Assembly (NCBI GenBank): GCA_017964325.1 | Contig: JAGCSE010000126.1 | Location: 1-21,765 of the forward strand | Source: Victivallales bacterium | GTDB lineage: Bacteria; Verrucomicrobiota; Lentisphaeria; Oligosphaerales; Oligosphaeraceae | Direction: 5' to 3' | DNA: 21,765 nucleotides | Shown: positions 1 to 7,467 of the stretch, one piece after another | Position numbering within the stretch: position 1 is the first letter of the stretch | How the letters are laid out: each line of letters begins with the position of its first letter | Position numbers and translations under genes: made by a program | Notes under the pieces: model-generated | Database searches by the model: none | The model's input: only the letters and a program-made list of their open reading frames with translations | Told to the model about the DNA's origin: nothing

Positions 1-1
1 A

Positions 2-817
2 GTTGACAAACTCAAACAATACGGCATTCTCATGTATCCGACAACGATGGTTGACGGCACTCAATATCCGCTCATCCTCTACTGCCACGGCGCGGCGTTT
101 GGCGTGCCCGTCACATTCTGCAACTGGCTGGCTGAAATCGTCAAACGCGGCTATGTCATCATCGGCCCAGCCATGCGCGGTGAACCGCTCTTCCAAATGG
201 ACATTCCCGTAAAAGGCGAAATCCGTAAATGCGAAGGAGATATAGAAAATCTTGACGGTGAGGTCAACGACTGTCTCTCCATGCTCTCCGCCGCGTGGAA
301 GCTCCCGTTCGTCAAAAAAGACGAGTTCGCGATGATTGGACACAGTTTCGGCGCGGGCGCGGGACTACTCGCCGCCGCACACGCCTCCGATAAATGCAAA
401 GCTGTCATCAGCTATGACGCATGGCTCGTCAATCCGCAGCGCTACTATTGGGACCGTATGGCCCGTGGTGCCAACAACTGGTTGTCATGGGCTGATTTCT
501 GCAACCATCCAGTCGATGAACAGCTCAATGGATTGATGACGCGAAGCATCGTCCACAACGCCCAACGGCTCAAACCGCCGCTCCTGTTTTTCATCGGCGG
601 CGCATACGAAGGAAGCGTCTTCCACCAGAGCCATGACGATTTGCATAAACGCCTCAAGGAGTTCAACATACCCTATACGTATGAAATCGTCCCGAACGGC
701 GGCCACAATTTCGTCCTCTACGAAGAATCCGCCCCCGCCCTCCATGCACTGAAAATCCAGACAGCCTTCCTGAATAAACACTACCCTCCGTTGAATCCCA
801 GCAAAGCTGAAAAATAA
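2..817 (+). CDS. Alpha/beta hydrolase (dienelactone/PAF-acetylhydrolase-like), 5' partial
   Basis: The reading frame is open to the left window edge, so the true start probably lies upstream; the first ATG inside the window is at base 32. The visible part shows an alpha/beta-hydrolase fold: strand and oxyanion-loop region LILYCHG, then a nucleophile elbow GHSFGAG with serine encoded at 344-346, and a late histidine in GGHNF near the C-terminus. The acid residue is not certain; it may be in ISYDAW or in the GGAYEGS stretch. No signal peptide can be judged because the N-terminus is missing. Such proteins hydrolyse esters or related acyl bonds, but the substrate cannot be read from the sequence. 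Only two bases separate its stop from the next hydrolase gene, so the two are almost surely co-transcribed and translationally coupled. Confidence 0.8.
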   Translation, partial: VDKLKQYGILMYPTTMVDGTQYPLILYCHGAAFGVPVTFCNWLAEIVKRGYVIIGPAMRGEPLFQMDIPVKGEIRKCEGDIENLDGEVNDCLSMLSAAWKLPFVKKDEFAMIGHSFGAGAGLLAAAHASDKCKAVISYDAWLVNPQRYYWDRMARGANNWLSWADFCNHPVDEQLNGLMTRSIVHNAQRLKPPLLFFIGGAYEGSVFHQSHDDLHKRLKEFNIPYTYEIVPNGGHNFVLYEESAPALHALKIQTAFLNKHYPPLNPSKAEK

Positions 818-819
818 CC

Positions 820-1785
820 ATGTCCGAACTCACATCAGAAGCAATCGTCTCCGCAGGAGTCCGCGAAAAGGCCATCTCCTTCTCCGTCGAAGGACAATCC
901 GTCAACGGCATCATCGCCTCGCCTGAAAACGGCACCCCAAAAGGCGCCATCGTCTTCTCGCATGGATGGAGCGGCTTTCGTTCAGGCCCAGCCGACCTTC
1001 TGACCTACCTCGCAAGAACCTTTGCCGCAAATGGTTACGCATCCCTCCGCTTCGACTACCGCGGCCGCGGCGAAAGCGGCGGCGACGGACTCGCCGCCTC
1101 GCTCGTCACGATGGCGGACGATCTCGTCGGCGCAGTCGCCGCCATCAAGGAGGAGACAGGCTTCGACAAGCCGATTCTCTGCGGGCTCTGTTCAGGCGGC
1201 AACGTCGTCGTCGGCACATTGAAACGCATCCCTCAGGCGAAGGCCCTACTTCTCATGTCCGTCTATCCGTTCTCCGATGGCGACGCATTCGGACGCGACA
1301 TCCATCGCACATTCCATTATCTGGCGGTTTACTGGCAGAAACTCTGGCGGAAAGACACGTGGTCACGTTTCTTCAAGGGAGATGTCTCCCTGAAATCCGT
1401 CTGCAACGTGATTTTCGGCCATTTCCTCAAACGTGGCGCCAACAAGAAGAAAGAAGAGGGAGCCGCCGCCGCACAACCCGCTGAAGAAGGCAAGACTAAA
1501 CTGCCAAAAGCCGCCAAGGCCGCCGCCGTCGAAAGCCGTTCACAGGACAAAGAACCGCCCAAAAAGCATCTTGCGAACCTCCGCCCAGACCTCCCCGCCA
1601 TCATGCTCTACGGACTCGCCGACCCTGATGCGTCCGCCGCCATCAAATATTTCGGCGACTACATCAATGAAAACAAGCTTCCCATCCAAATGCACACCAT
1701 CGAAGGCGCGAACCACAATTTCTCGTCCCGCGAATGGCGCAACATCATCGAAGAGCGTATGCTCTCCTTCCTCTCCACGCTTTAA
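820..1785 (+). CDS. Alpha/beta hydrolase with a cysteine in the nucleophile elbow
   Basis: A 321-residue alpha/beta hydrolase. It has an HGWSGF loop after the first core strand (residues 48-53), a FDYRGRGES strand/turn (78-86), an elbow G-L-C-S-G at 122-126, an aspartate in LADPD (268/270) and a terminal histidine in GANHNF (His299). The elbow puts Cys124 where most family members have serine, as in dienelactone hydrolase. Residues about 206-249 form a Lys/Ala/Glu-rich low-complexity stretch inserted before the last strands, probably a flexible loop or lid. No signal peptide is seen, so it is probably cytoplasmic. The region before the elbow also recalls hydrolases linked to exosortase systems, but no exosortase gene is present here. 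It follows the preceding hydrolase gene by two bases. Substrate unknown. Confidence 0.8.
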   Translation: MSELTSEAIVSAGVREKAISFSVEGQSVNGIIASPENGTPKGAIVFSHGWSGFRSGPADLLTYLARTFAANGYASLRFDYRGRGESGGDGLAASLVTMADDLVGAVAAIKEETGFDKPILCGLCSGGNVVVGTLKRIPQAKALLLMSVYPFSDGDAFGRDIHRTFHYLAVYWQKLWRKDTWSRFFKGDVSLKSVCNVIFGHFLKRGANKKKEEGAAAAQPAEEGKTKLPKAAKAAAVESRSQDKEPPKKHLANLRPDLPAIMLYGLADPDASAAIKYFGDYINENKLPIQMHTIEGANHNFSSREWRNIIEERMLSFLSTL

Positions 1786-1832
1786 GCTTTCCTGTCTCCC
1801 CCCTCCCCGTTACGGAAAATCGTCTGTAGTTT

Positions 1833-2204
1833 CTACTTCAGCGCTCTTTCCAGCTCTTTGTTCTTCTGTTGGTTTATTTGCTGTATCTTGTTCTGCATAT
1901 TCTGTTTAGCCTTCAACTGCGTCGCACCGATGCCGTAGTTCACGACTGAATTCACGTCATCCGCGACACTCCGCCTCTGCGGCTGCTGTTGAGCCTGCTG
2001 CTGCGGTCGCGGCTGAGCCTGAGTCTGCGACGGCTTTGGCTGTTGAGGCTTCTGTACAGTCTTCTGCGTCTGTGGCTTCGGCTTCGGGGCCGAACCGCTC
2101 TTCTGGTTGGCATTCTCAGTCGGCTGCAACGACAAGTCGCATCCCGTCAACAACATTGCCAACGCCAAGACTCCAGCAAGTGAAAAAACTTTGTCAATCT
2201 TCAT
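1833..2204 (-). CDS. Small Gln/Pro-rich lipoprotein of unknown function
   Basis: A 123-residue protein with a clear lipoprotein signal: a basic start (MKID K), a hydrophobic stretch (residues 7-20) and a lipobox L-T-G-C ending at Cys22, where lipidation is expected. Residues about 30-75 are disordered and dominated by Gln, Pro and Lys (PKPKPQTQ, QQQAQQQPQ). The last 45 residues (from SVADDVNSVVNYGIG) look alpha-helical and possibly coiled, with a Gln/Asn/Lys-rich end. The architecture suggests a membrane-anchored helix on a flexible tether, but I recognise no family. A good ribosome site (GAGGTG, 2209-2214) lies four bases before the ATG. The gene is convergent with the upstream hydrolase pair and divergent from miaA. 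Its leader contains an attenuator-like stem-loop at 2229-2301. Confidence 0.75.
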   Translation of the reverse strand: MKIDKVFSLAGVLALAMLLTGCDLSLQPTENANQKSGSAPKPKPQTQKTVQKPQQPKPSQTQAQPRPQQQAQQQPQRRSVADDVNSVVNYGIGATQLKAKQNMQNKIQQINQQKNKELERALK

Positions 2205-2228
2205 CGTTCACCTCGCAAAATTATTATT

Positions 2229-2301
2229 AAAAAAAAATGCCCGACACGCCAATCGATTAAGGAGAGAGAAAGGGTATGATTAATATTGACGTGCCGGGCA
2301 T
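2229..2301 (-). terminator. Stem-loop plus U-tract in the lipoprotein leader (attenuator-like)
   Basis: On the minus strand an arm ATGCCCGGCACG (2301-2290) pairs with CGTGTCGGGCAT (2248-2237) across a 41-base loop and is followed at once by eight T (2236-2229). The single non-Watson-Crick position is a G-U pair in minus-strand RNA but an A-C mismatch in plus-strand RNA, so the structure fits the minus-strand transcript. No minus-strand gene lies upstream, so it is not a trailing terminator. It sits about 15 bases before the ribosome site of the lipoprotein gene, where an attenuator or riboswitch expression platform would be. Confidence 0.55.
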
Positions 2302-2344
2302 ACTTTTCTTTAACCAGCCCGATAAACGCCAATATTGAATATAT

Positions 2345-2372
2345 ATTTTATCGCTTTTTTCATTTTTTCCAA
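2345..2372 (-). promoter_or_regulatory. Possible promoter of the lipoprotein leader
   Basis: On the minus strand TTGGAA (2372-2367) and TAAAAT (2350-2345) are 16 bases apart in a very AT-rich stretch. Transcription from here would give a leader of roughly 130 bases that contains the whole stem-loop. The match is moderate and the region is so AT-rich that a chance hit is quite possible. Confidence 0.25.
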
Positions 2373-2418
2373 AATTTTTTTATTTTTTCATTAAAAATCC
2401 ATAAAACTATCCTTTTCC

Positions 2419-3381
2419 ATGCCTACAGCCATCGTCATCACAGGTCCGACCGCCACAGGAAAAACCAGACTCGCCGTCCATATCGCCCGCCAATTCAACG
2501 GCGAAATCATCAGCGCTGACTCTCGACAGGTTTACCGCGGCATGGATCTTGGCACTGGAAAAGACCTCGAAGAATACGGAACAGGCTCCAATGCCGTACC
2601 TTACCATTTAATTGACGTCTGCCCCCCAAACGAAGATTTCCATCTGAAGAAATTTTTAGAGATGGCGTTATCAGCCATGAACGACATCGCCGCCCGCAAC
2701 CGCCTCCCCGTCATCGCCGGCGGAACGCCACTCTACGTCAATGCCCTCATTCGCGGCTATGACCTTCCTGGCGGCGAACCGAATCCGCAGTTACGAAAAG
2801 AACTACAATTGCTTTCTCATGAACAACTTATGGCTCGGCTTCAAGCTGTCGCCACACCAGATTTGCTCAAACGAGTCGATATCACACAAGACAAACGCAT
2901 CATCCGCGCCATCGAAATCGCAAGCTCCCCCCATACGGAATCCATCTGCACAAAACCGCTTGAAAATCCACTCATCATCGCCCCGTATTTTCCACGGAAA
3001 GTCGTACGCGAACGCATCGAACACCGTCTGGATGAACGGCTTACGCTTGGTCTTGTCCAAGAGGTGCAATCCCTTCACGACCATGGCGTCCCATGGGAAC
3101 GACTGGAATGGTTCGGCCTTGAGTACCGCTACATTGCCAAATATCTCCAAAACCTACTCTCCTATGCACAAATGCGGACCGAACTTCTTGCCAAAATCTG
3201 CAATTTCTGCAAAAGTCAGGATATCTGGTTCCGCAAAATGGAACGTGAAGGACTCATAATCCATTGGATTCCAGAAGGCAATACAGAAGAAGCCGTCTCA
3301 CTTGTGCGCAAATGGCTTGCCCATGAGCCCCTCCCCCAGCCCGCCATCCGCCTCGCGGAGATATACTATGGTAAAGCCTAA
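2419..3381 (+). CDS. miaA: tRNA dimethylallyltransferase (MiaA)
   Basis: A 320-residue enzyme of the tRNA isopentenyltransferase family, which transfers a dimethylallyl group to N6 of A37 in tRNAs reading U-starting codons. The P-loop G-P-T-A-T-G-K-T is at residues 9-16. The family signature ISADSRQVYRGMDLGTGK follows at 31-48, then VPYHLIDV (60-67) and the AGGTPLYVNALI block (100-111). The usual GGTGLY is GGTPLY here, and the later block reads GLEYRYI rather than the common GYRE-type form, so this is a divergent member. It is slightly longer than typical bacterial MiaA. No Shine-Dalgarno sequence precedes the ATG; the upstream bases are T-rich. It lies upstream of rimO, the gene of another modification enzyme. 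Cytoplasmic. Confidence 0.87.
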   Translation: MPTAIVITGPTATGKTRLAVHIARQFNGEIISADSRQVYRGMDLGTGKDLEEYGTGSNAVPYHLIDVCPPNEDFHLKKFLEMALSAMNDIAARNRLPVIAGGTPLYVNALIRGYDLPGGEPNPQLRKELQLLSHEQLMARLQAVATPDLLKRVDITQDKRIIRAIEIASSPHTESICTKPLENPLIIAPYFPRKVVRERIEHRLDERLTLGLVQEVQSLHDHGVPWERLEWFGLEYRYIAKYLQNLLSYAQMRTELLAKICNFCKSQDIWFRKMEREGLIIHWIPEGNTEEAVSLVRKWLAHEPLPQPAIRLAEIYYGKA

Positions 3382-3410
3382 AGCCCCAAACAAATACAAG
3401 CATCATTATT

Positions 3411-3474
3411 CTAGCTTTTTAAAGAGCATCTCGCGCATCTAGTTTTTCAAAAGTATCTATCTTTTCTAGCGCAA
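3411..3474. repeat. Degenerate 9-bp CTAG-type array upstream of rimO
   Basis: Between miaA and rimO, C-starting units recur every nine bases at 3430, 3439, 3448, 3457 and 3466 (cores CTCG, CTAG, CAAA, CTAT, CTAG), with another CTAG at 3411 offset by one base. On its own this would be unremarkable; its period and core match the two much clearer arrays at 7398 and 14369. No conserved coding frame is evident. Confidence 0.4.
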
Positions 3475-3512
3475 TTATGAATTATGCCTTGTGAATTAGA
3501 AAATTGGCAATC

Positions 3513-3541
3513 TTGCGTTATTTTATTGATGTTGCTGTAAT
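3513..3541 (+). promoter_or_regulatory. Possible rimO promoter with extended -10
   Basis: TTGCGT (3513-3518) and TGTAAT (3536-3541) are separated by 17 bases, and the -10 is preceded by TGC, an extended -10 element. Transcription would start near 3548, giving a leader of about 30 bases before the ATG at 3578. The -35 match is weak. Confidence 0.33.
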
Positions 3542-3577
3542 TTTGTTTTGTTCAACCATTGTGATTCGCCTGTCGAT

Positions 3578-4927
3578 ATGCCGATAATCGTCTCCATCAT
3601 AAGCTTAGGCTGCGCCAAAAATCTCGTTGACACAGAGGTAATGTGCGGTGCGCTTGTTTCGAATGGCTGCCTCCTCGCAGAAGATGAAAATGATGCAAAT
3701 GTCATTCTCATCAATACTTGCAGCTTCATTCTTGATGCTCGCAAGGAAGCACAGGAAGCAATCGACAATGCCTTGAAATGGAAACGACGCGCCCGCAAGA
3801 CGCGACGCATGGTCGTCGTCGCAGGTTGCCTTGTGCAACGCAACCCTCAGGAGACAAAGGAAAAATTTCCAGACGTTGATCTGTTCATCGGACTGGATGA
3901 CGTGCCAAACGCCGCCAAGCTTATTATCGACGCCTATAACAAGCCGGGCGTCACACCTCCCCTACCCATCGGCGGCCTGCCCACATACCTTTATGATCAT
4001 AATGCCCCGCGCCTGACCGTTACGCCTGAAGCATTTGCATACGTCAAAATCGCCGAGGGCTGCGATCACCGCTGCGCATTCTGCGCAATTCCGACGTTTC
4101 GCGGCCGTCAACGCAGCCGTCAGCCCGATTCAGTCGTCGAAGAATGCAAACAGCTTCTCGCCCAAGGAGTTAAGGAAATCAATTTCATCGCGCAAGACTC
4201 GTCCCGCTATGGGACGGACCACAACAATGGAAACTGTCTTGCAAAACTGCTTCAGGCCTGTGATAAAATTGACGGAGATTTCTGGCTCCGTGTACTTTAC
4301 ACACATCCGCTGTATGTGACGGACGAACTTTTCCAGACACTCGCCCACTCCCGACATGTCGTCCCCTATCTGGATATGCCCATCCAACACATCGCCACGC
4401 CTGTCCTTCAGGCGATGCGCCGCGGCATGACAGGCCAACAGACCATCGACCTGCTCAACCATATTCGTCGCGATTTTCCAGAATTGATCATCCGCACGAC
4501 CGTTTTAGTCGGTTTCCCAGGCGAAACGGAGCAGGATTTCCAAGAGCTTCTTGATTTCGTCAAATCGTTTAAATTCAATCGTCTCGGTGCGTTTTCTTTC
4601 TCACCAGAAGTCAACACGCCAGCAGCCGACATGAAGGAAGGACTCGTCCCGCACACTGTGGCGGAAAAGCGAAAAAAACAGATTCTGGAAGCGCAGCAAG
4701 AAATTTCCATCGAACTCAACAACTCACTTGTCGGAAAGGACTTGCATGTTCTACTAGAACAGCAGGAGTCTGGCAAGTCATGGAATGCGCGAAGCACGGC
4801 AGATGCGCCAGATGTCGATGACGTCATCCATGTCACGGTCAAGGACTCCCGCCGCAAGTCACCGCGATTCGCCAATGTACGCATCGTAAAAGCAGATGCT
4901 TACGAATGCGAAGCCAATGAAATCTAA
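3578..4927 (+). CDS. rimO: Ribosomal protein S12 methylthiotransferase (RimO)
   Basis: A radical-SAM methylthiotransferase that adds a methylthio group to the conserved aspartate of ribosomal protein S12. The N-terminal domain starts SLGCAKNLVDTE, the RimO form of the motif, and its three cluster cysteines are Cys12, Cys48 (INTCSF) and Cys84 (AGCL). The radical-SAM motif C-x3-C-x2-C is at Cys162, Cys166 and Cys169. The C-terminal ~65 residues have the length and position of the TRAM RNA-binding domain. I chose the ATG at 3578 (449 residues) because the frame's earlier TTG at 3548 would add ten residues before the usual start and coincides with the predicted transcription start. Neither start has a good ribosome site. 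The FtsQ-like gene follows after 35 bases, suggesting co-transcription. Confidence 0.9.
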   Translation: MPIIVSIISLGCAKNLVDTEVMCGALVSNGCLLAEDENDANVILINTCSFILDARKEAQEAIDNALKWKRRARKTRRMVVVAGCLVQRNPQETKEKFPDVDLFIGLDDVPNAAKLIIDAYNKPGVTPPLPIGGLPTYLYDHNAPRLTVTPEAFAYVKIAEGCDHRCAFCAIPTFRGRQRSRQPDSVVEECKQLLAQGVKEINFIAQDSSRYGTDHNNGNCLAKLLQACDKIDGDFWLRVLYTHPLYVTDELFQTLAHSRHVVPYLDMPIQHIATPVLQAMRRGMTGQQTIDLLNHIRRDFPELIIRTTVLVGFPGETEQDFQELLDFVKSFKFNRLGAFSFSPEVNTPAADMKEGLVPHTVAEKRKKQILEAQQEISIELNNSLVGKDLHVLLEQQESGKSWNARSTADAPDVDDVIHVTVKDSRRKSPRFANVRIVKADAYECEANEI

Positions 4928-4962
4928 ATATATTGTAATATGGGAAAGAGGAGAGAACTGAT

Positions 4963-5874
4963 ATGCCATCAAACATTCTGAAAACATCACAGACACCAAA
5001 AACCGCAGACGGCGCAAAACGATTCAACTGGTCAACCATCATCATCACAATCGTTTTTCTTGCACTTGTTTGCGTAATGATTCCAATCTTCAGGAAAAAG
5101 TTCCTGATTGAAAATCCAGACTTGTTCATCAAGCACATCAACGTCACCGAAACCACAAACTACACAGGCCCTGCAAATGAGCTTGATTCCACTGCCCAGG
5201 CAAAATTTGGCAAGAAAATCTCCGTCTATACCATCCTTTCTGAAATCGGAGTGGAAATCGACAACAACAACATCATCGATCTTGATATCCGCAAAATTCG
5301 CGAGCGTCTCGAAGAAGAAGCCATCCTCAAGCAAATTGAAGTCAGAAAAATCCTCCCCGACACGCTGGACATCCGCTTTGCGGAGCGAATCCCGCAAGCC
5401 CGAATCTACGCGGGAAGCAATACGTGCTACATTGACAAAGACGGCGTTATCCTCCCGCCGCGCCATCCCAATGGCACCATCCTGAAATATGAAAACGCCA
5501 CGGATGTCACCAACATCGCAGGCATCCAAAATCCAGATGAACTACAAGCTGGAAACAAAGTCAACGACAAATATCTCCTGGCGGCTCTCTCCTTGATTGA
5601 CAAAATCCAGACACATCCAGACAATTTCTTTAAAATCAAGCAGGTACAAATCTACAAAGAAGGTGAAATGCTGATTTTGGAAGCCATTTCCTTCCCCGCG
5701 ACGGAAATCTTCATGCCCGAATGTAAATTCATTTTTCCCATCTTTGACATGGACAAAGCCATCGTGGAGCTCTTCCATCTTGCAGCCCAAGTCAAAAAAG
5801 ACCCGAAATTCAAATCGACCACTATCAGAAACGTTGACCTGACCATCCCGCAAAAGCCTTCCATCACTCCTTGA
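4963..5874 (+). CDS. ftsQ: FtsQ/DivIB-like cell-division protein (single TM, POTRA-like)
   Basis: A 303-residue bitopic membrane protein: a short cytoplasmic tail (residues 1-23), one transmembrane helix (about 24-43, TIIITIVFLALVCVMI) and a periplasmic region. Residues about 55-130 resemble a POTRA domain, in which the turn RKILPDTLDIRFAERIPQAR is typical of the FtsQ family (VRR.PDTL.I...E..P.A). The following YIDKDGVILP matches the start of the FtsQ beta domain. FtsQ links early and late divisome proteins. The gene here sits between rimO and cysS, not beside ftsA/ftsZ/mur genes, so identity rests on the sequence pattern alone. A clear ribosome site GAGGAG (4948-4953) lies nine bases before the ATG, stronger than for most genes in this window. 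Another POTRA-bearing membrane protein is the main alternative. Confidence 0.6.
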   Translation: MPSNILKTSQTPKTADGAKRFNWSTIIITIVFLALVCVMIPIFRKKFLIENPDLFIKHINVTETTNYTGPANELDSTAQAKFGKKISVYTILSEIGVEIDNNNIIDLDIRKIRERLEEEAILKQIEVRKILPDTLDIRFAERIPQARIYAGSNTCYIDKDGVILPPRHPNGTILKYENATDVTNIAGIQNPDELQAGNKVNDKYLLAALSLIDKIQTHPDNFFKIKQVQIYKEGEMLILEAISFPATEIFMPECKFIFPIFDMDKAIVELFHLAAQVKKDPKFKSTTIRNVDLTIPQKPSITP

Positions 5875-5900
5875 GATTTTATAACCAATTCCATTATAGC
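5871..5900 (+). promoter_or_regulatory. Possible cysS promoter
   Basis: TTGAGA (5871-5876) and TATAGC (5895-5900) are 18 bases apart in the short gap between the FtsQ-like gene and cysS, beginning at the preceding stop codon. The -35 is close to consensus and the -10 only moderate. This could let cysS be transcribed independently of rimO. Confidence 0.25.
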
Positions 5901-5935
5901 TTTATACATAAACTCCCAACCGCTTTTCAACTGCC

Positions 5936-7342
5936 ATGATAACGCTCCACAACTCCCTTACGCACCGTGTTCAGGAATTTAAGCCCATCCAGGAAAACGA
6001 CATTGGGCTTTATACTTGCGGCCCAACTGTTTATAATTTCGCTCACATCGGCAATTTCAGATGCTATTCCTTCGAAGACATCCTCAAACGGACGCTCGTC
6101 TTCCTCGGCTTCAAGGTCAAGCACGTCATGAATCTCACGGATGTCGATGACAAGACCATCCGTGGCTCGCAGGCAGCCAAAATCCCGCTGGATACGTTCA
6201 CACGAAAATACAAAGACGCATTCTTCCAAGACATCAAGACTCTGCGAATCGTCCCTGCGGATGTCTATCCCGCTGCAACAGATCATATTCCAGAAATGAT
6301 TGAAATCATCAAGGCCCTTTTTGACAAAGGGATAGCCTATCAGGCGGAAGACAAATCCGTCTATTTCTCCATCGCAAAATGGCCCAAATACGGCCAGCTC
6401 GTCCATATCGACCACGACCAGATGAAAGTCGGAGCCCGCGTCTCCATGGACGAATACGCCAAGGAGTCCGTCGCGGATTTCGCCCTCTGGAAGGCATACG
6501 ACGAAGCTGACGGCGATGTCGCATGGGACTCCCCATGGGGCAAAGGACGCCCAGGCTGGCATATCGAATGCTCCGCCATGTCATCCAAATACTTAGGAAA
6601 GACGTTTGACATCCATTGCGGCGGCATCGACAACATGTTCCCGCACCACGAAGACGAAATTGCCCAATCCGAAGCCGCAAATGGCGTTAAATTCGTCAAT
6701 TACTGGCTCCATTGCGCACATTTGATGGTCGATGGACAGAAGATGTCGAAATCCCTCGGCAATTTCTACACCCTCCGCGACATTCTGGATAAAGGCTACA
6801 CGGGCCGCGAAATCCGTTGGGTGTTGATTGGCACGCACTACCGTCAGTCGCTTAATTTCTCATTCAAGGCTTTGGACGATGCCCGTGCCTCTCTCCAACG
6901 CCTCGATGCCCTGCGTTCGCGTCTAATCGAAAATGCCGCATTGACGGACGACAAGCAGGATGCGCAGGTCGATGAAGTCCTCAAGACCGCCATCGATGCC
7001 TTCACCGCCGCCCTTTCGGACGACCTCAATATCTCCGCAGCCCTCGCCGCCCTTTTCGATCTCCTACGCGAACTCAACAAGCTTATGGACGAAAACCGTT
7101 GCCAAGGCATCAACGCAAAGAATGCCCTCGAAACCATCAAGAAAATTGATTCCGTTCTCGCCGTTTTCGAGCCAGACCAAGACGACGCCGTTCCAGCGGA
7201 AATCCAGAAGATGGCCGACGACCGCCAGGCCGCCCGCAAAGCAAAGGATTTCGCGACGGCGGACGCCCTCCGCAAACAGCTTGACGAACTCGGCTGGGTT
7301 GTCGAAGACACCCCCAAAGGGCCGCGCGTAAAACGTAAATAG
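5936..7342 (+). CDS. cysS: Cysteinyl-tRNA synthetase
   Basis: A 468-residue class Ia aminoacyl-tRNA synthetase that charges tRNA-Cys. The HIGH-type motif is HIGN at 37-40, after CGPTVYNFA. The KMSKS loop is at 269-273. The zinc ligands that select cysteine line up with the known set as Cys28, Cys212 (HIEC), His237 and Glu241 (HHEDE). The C-terminal helical domain ends with a Lys/Arg-rich tail. Length is normal for the family. The start is the first ATG before ITLHNSLT, a typical CysS N-terminus, though no Shine-Dalgarno sequence precedes it. It follows the FtsQ-like gene by 61 bases. Its essential role and full motif set make the call secure. Confidence 0.97.
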   Translation: MITLHNSLTHRVQEFKPIQENDIGLYTCGPTVYNFAHIGNFRCYSFEDILKRTLVFLGFKVKHVMNLTDVDDKTIRGSQAAKIPLDTFTRKYKDAFFQDIKTLRIVPADVYPAATDHIPEMIEIIKALFDKGIAYQAEDKSVYFSIAKWPKYGQLVHIDHDQMKVGARVSMDEYAKESVADFALWKAYDEADGDVAWDSPWGKGRPGWHIECSAMSSKYLGKTFDIHCGGIDNMFPHHEDEIAQSEAANGVKFVNYWLHCAHLMVDGQKMSKSLGNFYTLRDILDKGYTGREIRWVLIGTHYRQSLNFSFKALDDARASLQRLDALRSRLIENAALTDDKQDAQVDEVLKTAIDAFTAALSDDLNISAALAALFDLLRELNKLMDENRCQGINAKNALETIKKIDSVLAVFEPDQDDAVPAEIQKMADDRQAARKAKDFATADALRKQLDELGWVVEDTPKGPRVKRK

Positions 7343-7397
7343 CCAACTACTTCGCAGAGCTAAAAAGCTTAAAGCTTAAGAATTTATTTAAGATTTT

Positions 7398-7460
7398 CTA
7401 GATATTCTAGGATATCTAGAGCTTCTAAAGTCTCTAGAGTATCTAGAATTTCTAGTAAAA
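7398..7460. repeat. 9-bp CTAG array, seven units, before the methyltransferase gene
   Basis: CTA cores begin at 7398, 7407, 7416, 7425, 7434, 7443 and 7452, an exact nine-base period. Six of the seven are CTAG and one is CTAA, and each is preceded by T. The five-base linkers all differ (atatt, gatat, agctt, agtct, agtat, aattt). The array ends seven bases before the ATG at 7468. In that gene's frame most units carry a TAG stop, so the array is not coding there. It shares period and core with the array at 14369. Confidence 0.85.
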
Positions 7461-7467
7461 AACAAAT

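Noticed and set aside
2276..2338. A 20-codon plus-strand frame with AAGGAG eleven bases upstream, as a possible miaA leader peptide
   Set aside because: Spacing to the start is long, the purine run is the complement of the minus-strand hairpin loop, and no plus-strand attenuator follows.
3548..3577. TTG at 3548 as the rimO start
   Set aside because: It adds ten residues before the usual N-terminus, has no ribosome site and coincides with the predicted transcription start.
5927..6562. Minus-strand open frame of 211 codons opposite the start of cysS
   Set aside because: It is fully antisense to the catalytic domain of cysS, has no ribosome site and no recognisable domain.
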